Shown here in pieces: positions 10,070 to 20,700 of a stretch of DNA of 64,000 nucleotides. The notes under the pieces are model-generated. The model had not been told where the DNA came from. It did not search any database and worked only from the letters and a program-made list of their open reading frames with translations. The stretch is from Undaria pinnatifida (taxonomy: Eukaryota > Sar > Phaeophyceae > Laminariales > Alariaceae), in contig JABAKD010000011.1 of the NCBI GenBank assembly GCA_012845835.1, forward strand, positions 7,316,381 to 7,380,380, read 5' to 3'. Position numbers and translations under genes: made by a program. Every line of letters starts with the position of its first letter. Within the stretch, counting starts at the first letter, position 1.

Positions 10070-11450
10070 TTACTATAAAAAATGAAAATATACTCCAGCT
10101 GTGAGATCGAAGATTTCGTCGAAACCCATCTTTGCAAGCTGTGTGTGATACTCCGATCGCGCGCATTACGAGTTGTGTGTCCTCATTAAGGATATAGGTC
10201 GGCGACTCCCCTTACAATACAGTGTAGCTATCAGGGTCAACAGGATGATTTTAGTCAGTCTGTGCGCGGAAACTATAAAACCCGTTTCTGAGGGGGACAA
10301 AATCTGACAGCTGTGAAGGGAAATGTATCCTTTTATCAAGTGAATCTTGTAAGTCGAATAACCGGTGTGGGGGGTGGGGCGGAGTTTTGAAGGACGTGGG
10401 GGCCTGGTTTTGATCAAAAGCGAGCGGGTTTGGAGGGGGGGGGGGGGGGGAAACCTAAACCTTCAAAACTCTGCCCCCCCCCCCCCCCCCGCTCCTCTCT
10501 TTTTTTTTTTATATTCTCGCTCTTCCTTGCTCAAACGCCCCACCTAATATCGAAACCCGCCCGAGTAATAAACACTTTCACGCACTGGATATCACGTCAT
10601 TATCTTTCTAGAGCCATCCATGCCGCTGCTTCCCCGCCCCCCCCCCCCCCCCCCCCCCCGCCCGCCCCCAACGCCCCCTCCTTCCCCACCACCCGCACCA
10701 TCGCCTAGACCTAGCTAGCACCATACGTGTAGCAAACCCCTACATCTATGCCACCTAAAGCCCTTCCCCCCCCCTCCCCCCCACCTCCCCCCACCCCCCT
10801 CCCCCACCCCCTCGAACACTCCTCCCTCTACTCACTGGTTGTACGACTTACAGAATATACATGATAAACTGGTGCATTCTTTCCGAAACCGCCACATTTA
10901 TACCCTTAAAAGAATGTATAGTTTCCACGCACAGATTGAGCTGCCCCGCCCGCCCCGCCCCCGCCCCCCCCCCATGATAAACAGGTGCATTTTTTTCCAA
11001 AACCGTCAGATGTATCCCCTTGAAGGATTTATAGTTTACAAGCACAAATTGAGCTGCCCCGCCCGTCCCCCCCCCCCCCCTCCCCCCACCCCACCCCCGC
11101 TCCCTTTCGATCAAAACCAGGCCCCCACGTCCTTCAAAACTCCGCCCTCCCCTCACCGGTTATTCGACTTACAGGATTCACTTGATAAACGGATGCATTT
11201 CCTTCCACAGCTGTCAGATTTTGTCCCCCTCAGAAACGGATTTTATAGTTTCCGCGCACAGACCGACTAACATCACCCTGTTGACCCTGATAGCTACACT
11301 GTAGTTGCAAGGGGAGTCGCCGACCTATATCCTTAATGAGGGCACACAACGCGTACTACGCGCGATCGGAGTATCACACAAAGCTTGCAAAGATGAGTTT
11401 CGACAAAATATTCCATTTAACAGCTAGAGTGTATTTTCATTTTTAAAATA
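10070..11450. mobile_element. R1-family element with long terminal inverted repeats
   Basis: The left arm (about 10070-10440) begins AAATATACTCCAGCTGTGAG and runs through AGGATATAGGTCGGCGACTC to TTGAAGGACGTGGGGGCCTG. The right arm (about 11090-11450) is its reverse complement, ending GCTAGAGTGTATTTTCAT. The interior holds poly-C tracts and two further partial arm copies (about 10840-11060). Nothing inside resembles a transposase, so if mobile it is non-autonomous. Solitary or truncated copies lie at 7846-8190, 16185-16680, 50050-50150, 52745-52820 and 62815-62960. Confidence 0.7.
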
Positions 11451-11929
11451 TATTGAAAAAAAAAAAAAATAGAACCCCTCCCAATAAAAACTCACTCATA
11501 TAGACATACTAACTTAGATCTTTTTTCTGAAAGTGCTCGGTTGGCACCTCCCTGGCATCTCCGGGGGTCCCACTTCGACACCGCCTCCGTGCATTACTTG
11601 CGCGGTACAGCTTTTCTTTGGTTTCTTGCTCGGCCTTTATTGTTTTTGTTTCTGGTCGTTTTGCCAGTTGATTCTTGACTTTTCAGCTGCTTCCTGCAAA
11701 TTTGGTTTTTCTGCCAACACGATTTTGAACTTTTTCGCGATTTTTCTTCCTTTTTGTCTAGCAACTTGAACTTCCTACCATTTGCCGCTAATTTGCCGCC
11801 TGTGCATTAGATGCGGAACGGTCCAGCTTTAGCTTTTCTTCGATTCCCACCATTTGTTTTGTACTTGACGAAGTTTCATCAGCTGAGATCTGGGCTTGGC
11901 TCATCAGCTCCGCACCGCCCAGCACCCCA

Positions 11930-12060
11930 TCGCAGCGCTATAGCTCACAGCAACGCAGCGCCGTGCAGTGCTCTGCGATGCCCTGCTGCTCAGCTCAGCA
12001 GCGCACCGCAGCGCAGCGCTTTGCCGTGCTCTGCCATGCTGCGTGCTTTGCTGTACTTTT
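11930..12060. repeat. Degenerate GCAGCGC/GCTCTGC low-complexity tract
   Basis: Short imperfect units such as CAGCGCCGTGCAGTGCTCTG are repeated; a similar patch is at 12205-12300. The long plus-strand frame over 11811-12941 reads through this tract and the following tandem duplication and has no recognisable domain. Confidence 0.6.
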
Positions 12061-12329
12061 TCACTAGTTCGCACATGCCAACAATATTCGAAGTATCATA
12101 CCACGTACCGGTACTATTAATACTACACCAGGTTTGCACATATGACGTTATTGGATCACAAACAATGCACCCCCAACTCAGTTCAGCACGGCTATATATA
12201 GCTCAGAAGCGCAGCGCAGCGCAGTGCGGTGCCGTGCCTTGCCCTTCGTTTTGCGGTGCTGTGTCGTGCGGCGCTGTGCGTTCTTTTGCACATACGGCAG
12301 CAGTTACTAGTAGTTGTAGTACCAGGTAC

Positions 12330-12995
12330 GATACAGATACCAGGTATATGTACGTGTTTTGTGTACTCGTCTTTTTGCTTTCTTCAATTGTCCTCTCTCG
12401 GTCCGCATGCCCCCTTCCCCCCGCAAATATCGCACGTACTGCCGTTCACAACGTGACATCAACAAGCACACAGCACAGCGCAGGGCAATTAGCTCTACAC
12501 AAGCACCTCTTGGCAATATCACAAGGTATCAGTTCCCTTTTCGCACCAAATAATCACGGGCCTCCCTTCCTGCCCCATTTATTTACATGTTTCAGTTGGT
12601 TGCATTCTTTCTTGCGCGAGCGTAGCGGGCGGCGTCAGCAGCCTTGCGGAGCGGAGCCCTGTGATTCCATTAGAACCACACAGAGTACCACTAGGTACCG
12701 TTGGTGCGTGTGTGTACTCGTCTTTTTGCTTTTTCGTCGTTGGTTTTGTTCTCCATCTCGGTCCTCGTCGCGATTTTTTCTTCGCAAACTACACCCGTAC
12801 TACTGCCGATCGAAACGTGACATCGCCAACATACAGCACAGCACAGACAGGGCAATCAGCTCCGCACAAGTAGCTCTTGCCATTATCAAATCGCTAGTCG
12901 CACTAAATCATGGGCCTCCTCTTTCTGCCCCCTTTTATTAGTTGAAATCTTCCTTGCGCGAACGTAGCGGGCGGCGTCAGCCACCCGCGGAATGG
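12330..12995 (+). repeat. Tandem duplication of a ~350 bp unit
   Basis: Unit 1 starts at about 12358 (TGTGTACTCGTCTTTTTGCT) and unit 2 at about 12711 with the same words. Both continue through CTCGGTCC, an AACGTGACATC block, ACAGCACAGC, GGGCAAT-AGCTC and GGGCCTCC to GCGAGCGTAGCGGGCGGCGT (unit 2 GCGAACGTAGCGGGCGGCGT). A 45 bp direct repeat (AGTACCAACAAGATTATCAC) follows at 13016-13110. Confidence 0.8.
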
Positions 12996-14703
12996 AGCCA
13001 CTGTAGCTTATTACAAGTACCAACAAGATTATCACTCCCCAACAACGCAGCTTGCAAAGATAAGTACCAACAAGATTATCACTCCCCAACAACGCAGCTT
13101 GCAAAGATAGTACTGACCCGAAATTCGTCGAACTCACGGCCGACGTCCTTGAAATATTTTCTAAATAAATAGGAGGCAGTGGCGAGACTTTCGACCAGCT
13201 CTTTCATTGCTTCTCTGCTCTGAATATGCATGTGCATACCGGTAGAAGAGAAAGAGTAAACTTCACGCTCTTCACTCTTCGTTTGCCTCGCGTCCTCCTA
13301 CAAGTGCAGAGCAGTCTACGTACCGCGCTACTGGCCGTCTGCCCACGTTGTTTGCCTGTTGCGTCTGTAGCGACTACCGATTGCTTTATCTTTCAGTACA
13401 TCTATTAATAGCACGTCGTCAGAATCAGCTGTGAGCGGCAGACGCACCCATTGTAGCTAGCAGCGACGAGAACTTCGATAGGCTCGTGTACGATTCCTCC
13501 TTTGCTTTTTGAATATATGTACCTGTACCCGGTACAGCGTACAGCAAGCATACCCTTCCTACGAGTATTCTTTTTCGCTCTGTAAGGCTGGGCGGCTGGC
13601 CCACTAGCCACCTACGTCAGACGCGCACTGACTGCACCAAACCAAACTCTCAACTCTTTTTGCGCATTTTAACTTGGCAGAACCAGAGCATTGCAACACA
13701 CATGCATGCAGGCGGACACATGCATGCAACTTATGTGACCCAACACGAAGCAAAGACACACGCTCCTGCCCCCCTGGGTATGAGCGGAGGCACGAGGCAC
13801 TAGGGTGCGATGACCAGACACTTGAAACGCGCACATACATTACGCCACTCATATCGACGCGATCGGATGACAGGGTTGCCGGCTGGTGACTGGTGACAAA
13901 TATGACCAACCAAGTTGAATAAATACCCAAATCATGATGACACACCAACATCATTGTCAAACAATGTTCGATGGCAGCGGGCCATAAACGCTTCCACCAC
14001 GACCTACATCGACAAGTCGCATGCGCGCGCAGGACACTCACCTGGTGTTGAGGGTCCATGGACTTCGGTGGGAGGATGCAACTGAGGAGGAGAGAGAGGC
14101 AGGCCGGCCTGCTGCCGGAGGCGTCAAAACCCATGCGTGCCCCGCCGGAACAGAGCAGATGAAGATCGAAACCAGGCAGAGAGCCAGCCTGGGGGCAAAG
14201 GAGGAAGAGGGCGCCGCCCCCTTTGCACTCGACGCCGGCATGCTTTTCTGCCTATACGGGACTCCGGGCTGCTGTAATTATCACGCGGAGGCAAGGTGTT
14301 GGGACTGGCTTCCCTGGCAACGAGATTGGACCTCCCTACGAACGTACAGCAGTAGGCTACGGAGAGGTTTGTGATAGCCTACTCGTTTGGCTCATAAGAA
14401 GACAAGACACAACAACGCTTGTGGAGGGGACACGAGGGAGAAAGTTCGTGCTGCGATTAATGTGCAGGATAATGGAAACAAATAATTGGTTAAAACTATC
14501 CCGTTATACGATATGTATTGGTTGTTTCAGCCCGAAGAGTGTAGGGGAATCTTGGGTCCCCCCGCGTCCCAAGAAGAGTGAACGCCGCAAAAGAACCTGG
14601 CCGCAAACGAGCGAGCTTCTTCTCAGCCAACACACACGCCGTGACGCCGTGGTTGCTGCTGCACATCCTTCCCAAGGCCTCCTCGCGCAAAGGACTCTCC
14701 TTC

Positions 14704-14761
14704 ATGATGCTCGGCCTGGTACAGTTTGCCTTGGCGACGCTAGCCCTGGCCTCTTCCGCAG
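14704..14761 (+). CDS. FNT exon 1 (start codon and signal peptide)
   Basis: It encodes MMLGLVQFALATLALASSA, a short hydrophobic run ending in small residues as in a signal peptide. Two adjacent ATGs (14704 and 14707) are possible starts; the first is used here. The donor GCAG|GTACGT leaves one base, which joins CC of exon 2 to make alanine. The frame is also open upstream of the ATG, so the 5' UTR or a longer leader is not resolved. Confidence 0.75.
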
Positions 14762-17700
14762 GTACGTGCTGTAGACAAGCAAAGCTTCTTTCCAACTTCT
14801 GCTATTTATAGAACAAGAGTTTCCCTTTGCAACAAAACCGAGAAAACACAGTAAAACATGTGGTGCACCTATGTTCGGGTTTCTGGTAGGGTGACCCTTT
14901 CACGGGCCACCTCTCTCCACGGCAGCACCACTGCTGCAGCATGCGCTGCTGTTGAGAGGCAGTAAGGCACCACTGCTGCTGTGCTGCAATGCTCCAAGTC
15001 GAACCGACGAGTCGTGGGTCCCACACATCAAGGCTCGCGTTTCTCCTGCGACATGCCCAAATCAGAGCATCCCACCGGTTCAAGGGCCGTTGCCCGGTTG
15101 CGTATTTCCGAGACTAGAGACCCGGTTGTACCTGATGATACCACCCACGGCAATTCTGCGTCTGGTGCTCTTCTCTCACTGACTGTATATACTTATCATT
15201 TCCTCGCCTTGGCCTCAGTTTTTGCGCCGACTAACCAGAAAAATCTGCCCCTTCTGTTGTGAACCGCCTCTGCCCTTCCACGTGCCAACAGCCGCTAGCT
15301 CGGCTCCTGTACCTGGATCTGCTTGGGTTCAGGTGAGCCAACATCACCAAGACGACCTTTTAGCACTGCACTCCCGTTGTGGGATCAAATCACTTGGATT
15401 TAGAGCTGGATTTGTGGTTCCGTGACAGCAGTGCAGTAGGTAAAAGACCTTGTTAGGCTTTGCGCGCTGAGTTCGGGGTAGATTGAGTAGATTACTGGAA
15501 AGCCGGAAGGCGGTGATTGAGATCGCGGCGCTCTTGTCCGCCGACGTGTCCTATAGTCTAACTCTCTATTTCTTCCTCTTTTTCTCCACTTCTCTGGTGC
15601 TTCTGGAGAGCTTCGGCGCGGCGACCGAACTAATGTTGAGTTATGCCCACAGGCACAAAAATGACGGTGCATGGTACAACGCAACGTGCTTGCGAGTACG
15701 GAACATGAACATCAGTCATGTTTTATGAAATTGTGCGGTGGATATTTGTCTGCGTTGTTACTTGCCGTAGATAGCAGCTATTTAATACTTCGAAGTAAAT
15801 GGCAGCTCCAAACAAAAGCGGCCTTCCTATTATATCCCTGGCATCCATAAAAATGCCAAAGCCAAGTGTGGCGAAAATGGATTCCAGCGCTCGCGGCACA
15901 TCCACACACCCTACAGCAGCCTTACTGCAGTAACATATATACAGCAGCAGTGTCCAGCTCCGTGGACCATCGTGTGCGCCCGCTGCCCGTCGTCGACTCT
16001 ACGTACAACACAACAGCGTATGGCACCACCTGTATTTATGGTGTACTTCGTGTATGTACAATGGATGATTTTGACACATTTATTGGTTCTGTAACTGGAG
16101 ATGGAGAAGGCAGGAGGGCTAAATACTCTAAGCTCGTACTACAGCCAACAGGCCATTTGTTGGTCATGATAATGAAAAAAAAAGAAAAAAAATCACTCTG
16201 GCTGTGAGATCGAAGATTTCGTCGAAACTCATCTTTGCAACCTGTGTGTGATACTCCGATCGCGCGTATTGCGGGTTGTGTGTCCTCATTAAGGATATAG
16301 GTCGGCGACTGCCCTTGGAACTACAGGGTTGCTATCAGGGTCAACAGGGTGATGTTAGTCAGTCTGTGCGCGGAAACTATAAACCCGTTTTTTGGGGGGA
16401 CAAAATCTGACAGCTGTGGAAGGAAATGCATCAGTTTATCAAGTGTATCCTACAAGTCGTATAACCGGCGAGGGGAGGACAGAGTTTTGAAAGTCGTGGG
16501 GGCATGGGTCTGAACAAAAGTCAGCGCGGGGGGGGGGGACGGGCGGGGCAACTCAATCTGTGCGTGGAAACTATAAATCCTTTAAGGGGATAAATCTGAC
16601 GGTTTTGCAAGGAATGCATCTGTTTATCATGTATATCCTGTAAGTCGTTCAACCAGTGAGGATCTGACCCTCCGCCCCCAACCACCCGTCCTGTTTTTCG
16701 TTTTGCTCGTTCCCCTCCCAACCTTTGCATCCTCTCATTTTTAACTACGCCCAGCGCTCCGCCGCCCCCGCCACGAGCGGCGCCCTTAAGCCTGTCGAGG
16801 CGGCCTTGCTCGCCCGGGGGGGAGACATCTTGCCGCCCCCGGCACTGTACGCCAATGCCGTTGAGATCGGTGCTAAGAAGGGTGCGGGTGCGCCGGTGGA
16901 CACCTTTCTCCTCGGTATTATCTCGGGGTGCCACATCGCCTTTGGTGGCCTGCTGGCGGTGACCATCGGGGGTAGCCTCCCCGCCATGAAGGTGTGGGGG
17001 GGGGGGGGGGGGGGGACGGAGAGGGGGGGGGCAGTACTCATTCCATGCATAGCCGAAGTGTCAAGACCCTTGACTCTCGCATCCTTGCAATGCCGGGACG
17101 GGGCATGTCGGGTTTTCACTCACCAGGCATACATCGCATCCACCAAGCGCGAAGCGCCGTGAGGTGTTCGGCGAGTCGCATGGAGGGTGATCTGCATCCT
17201 GCGAAGAACCTCTTGCGAGGCGAGCTTCCGCGCCTTGTGCACTCGTTCTTGCATATCGGATGACATCTTCGAATGGGTTTATTTATTTTCTGGTGTGGCC
17301 ACTTCTAGAAACAGTAATGGAAAAAAAACGAATAAAAAGGACGGTACCCTGTGGTCTAGCTCCCGTAGTGAAAGGCGTGTTTTACAGCGGCGATGCCAAC
17401 CGACGCCAACCCCAGCAAGAACGGAAGGGGAGGGGGGGGTGTTGGTTATGTAGCACTACCCACCGGGCTAAGTACACACGTGACTACGTGGGCCAGTGGG
17501 TAGTTCTACTTAACCAACAGGGGGGGGTACTAATTATTGATTTAACCATTGACCACGCACCCCTTTGGAGACGGAGCACCGTTCCTACTCCAAATGGAGA
17601 CACCTCCAACATTTGGGCGCTCATTACGTGTCTTCCATATATCAGGTATTCTTTTTCTTTTTATTTTACCTCCTTCCTCTTTGGCCGTCTGTTTCCACGA

Positions 17701-20700
17701 TCGATCTCCTAGGATAGCTATCATTTTCTCGCTACTATCTAAGGTACCAAACTCATCCATGTCGGGAAGGGAAGAGGTAGCAGAGTAGAGTATGACATAG
17801 TAGTCTATAGCGGTGGGGTAGTCATTACTCGTGGTCTAGTCGGAGACCATTGAAGTACAGTCTTGAGAGTACCTAGTAGAGTGTTAATGATGAAGTGGAG
17901 TAGGGTAGAGTAATTGAGCAGTAGTCCGCCGAGATCGATGCTAAGAGCTCTGCTAGTGCGCGGTGGATACGTGCGGAAATCCTGGGTATTCTGTCGGGGT
18001 GTCGCGTCGCGTTAGGTGGCCTGTTGGCCGTGACCATCGGGGGTAACCTCCCGACCACGAGGTGTGGGTGGGGCTGGGGGAAGGGGCTGGGGGGGCGGGT
18101 AGAGTGGATTAGTAGAAAGTATTATAGTAGCCTGGAGCAGTAGCCTAGAGGAGTAGAGTAGAAAACAATATTGGAGTATATCATTAGAATGCAGTGAAAG
18201 CAGAAGACTATAAAGTAGAGTACAGTAGTTTAAAGTTAAAGGAGAAGAGAGGGGAGTGTACTGCAACACAACCTGTGCAGTACTGCACCGTACTGTGCCG
18301 TTTTATGCTGTGCTGTGCTGTGCTGTGCTGTGTTGTGCTGTGCTGTGCTGTTATGCTGTGCTGTGCTGTATTATGCTGTGCTGTGCTGTGTTATGCTGTG
18401 CTGTGTTGTGCTGTACTGTACTCTGTGCTGTGTTGTGCTGTGTTGTGCTGTGTTGTGCTGTGTTGTACTGTACTGCTGTACTGTGTTGTACTACTGTACT
18501 GTACTGTACTGTACTGTACTGTACTGTACTGTACTGTACTGTACTGTACTGTACTGTACCGTACCGTACTGTACTGTACCGTACTGTACTGTACTGTACT
18601 GTACTGTACTGTACCGTACTGTACTGTACTGTACTGTACTGTACTGTACTGTACTGTACTGTACTGTACTGTACTGTACTGTACTGTACTGTACTGTACT
18701 GTACTGTACTGTACTGTACTGTACTGTACCGTACCGTACTGTACTGTACCGTACTGTACTGTACTGTACTGTACTGTACTGTACTGTACTGTACTGTACT
18801 GTACTGTACTGTACTGTACTGTACTGTACTGTACTGTACTGTACTGTACTGTACTGTACTGTACTGTACTGTACTGTACTGTACTGTACTGTACTGTACT
18901 GTACTGTACTGTACTGTACTGTACTGTACTGTACTGTACTGTACTGTACTGTACTGTACTGTACTGTACTGTACTGTACTGTACTGTACTGTACTGTACT
19001 GTACTGTACTGTACTGTACTGTACTGTACTGTACTGTACTGTACTGTACTGTACGGCTGTACTGTGTGTTCTGTACAGTACCTGTGTGTTCTGTACAGTA
19101 CCGTACGGTACCGCTCCACTCACCGGCCACTAAACACGAGCGCCTACGATAATTACTATTATGACATCATGGGTACGTATCAAACTCTCAGTGCGTAGCT
19201 CTGCCGTTTGTTGCATCATAGCTCTAACCCATTCGACTTCCCCTTTAGGGAGAATCTGCGTCGGCAGATACTACGATTTTCAGATGAATCGTTTTCTCTT
19301 CACCTCCCCCCCCTCCCCCCCCTCCCCCAAGATTAACTCCTACCCTTGTATAAAAGTGCGCCCTCGTTTGCAGGGACAAGGTGGGATGATTTTCGCAGTA
19401 GAAACATAGTTTACCTTATACTTCTCGCATGCATTGCTTTTTTTCGACCCGCTTGAACACAGACCGCAAACCCAGGTCTGCAGAAGCTCCTCTTCGGGCT
19501 CTTCGGGCTCCCGTTCGGGTTGTACATGGTGCTCACCTCTGGTGGGGAGCTTTTCACCGGCAACACGGCTTTTCTAACTGCCGCTGTCATCGAGGGAAGA
19601 GCCACCGTCCAGTGAGAACGTTGTATTTTTGTGTTTGCGTCGGCGTTTATTTTATTTCCAAGATTTTCAGCAGTAGCAGCAGCAGCAGCAGCAAATGTAG
19701 GAATTGTGTGTACGGTGTACCTGGTAGTATGATTTATGAACTGTGATGGATAATGTGTTATACCCTGGCACGGTGGTTTGAGAGGCTTTGCCGTCGACGT
19801 TAGTCAAGGTGATGCACGGTGCGAGAGGATAGCCTGGAAGACGAAGTGCTTCCGAGATGTATGTAGAGAAGATGTTGAATAGTACAACGGTGGCGCTTAA
19901 TTTGGCCAATACACACAGATATAAACCGCAAAGTTGCAAGAGCCCAGACGACGGCTGCTTCCCAGAGATGACCAGGACAGCTATGATCCGGAAAGATCTA
20001 CAAGAAAGAGCCACACGAGAGAGTGAACTACCTGGATATCAAGCGGAGAATCCTACCGAAGTAATTCCTCCGCACACATACGTACGTTACACTCGAACCG
20101 ACACATATGAGATAAACGATACACAAGAGCAGTGCTACTGAACATTGACTCATAATGGCTGTGCTAACATTTCCATAACATGAACACTTGTCAGTAGTTG
20201 GTTTACCGGAATCTCGTACCAGATATCTTTCTGAGCGGTTTATGTGTTTGTGATGTTTTGGCGGGGAAGCGTTGTGTGTATACGTATAATACTTCCAGAG
20301 GGACAAAGTTAACATTTGTAACTCCTATACACCCTACCCTACCCTACCTTACCCTATCCTACCCCACCCTAACCCACCCTACCCTAACCTACCCTACCCT
20401 GCTCTGACCGACCCTACCGTACCCTAGCCTAGCCTACCCTACCCTACCTCACCCTGCCTTACCCTACCCTACCCTATCTTACCCTAACCTCTCTTACCCT
20501 ACCCTCTCTTACCCTACTCTACCCTACCCTACCCTGCCCTACCCTACCCTACCCTACCCTACCCTGCCCTGCCCTGCCCTGCCCTGCGCTGTCCTGCCCA
20601 GGGGTCTGCTGAAGAACTGGACCCTCTCCTACGTCGGGAACCTGATGGGCTCTTTGCTGCTGGCCAAGCTGGTCACAGCGGCGGGGCTTAACTCGGCGCC

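Noticed and set aside
11811..12941. 376-codon plus-strand ORF
   Set aside because: It reads through a low-complexity tract and a tandem duplication; the two halves repeat and no family is recognised.
18194..19198. Long ORFs on both strands (up to 334 codons) with YCTVL- or STVQY-type repeats
   Set aside because: They are translations of the (GTACT)n array, which has no stops in most frames.
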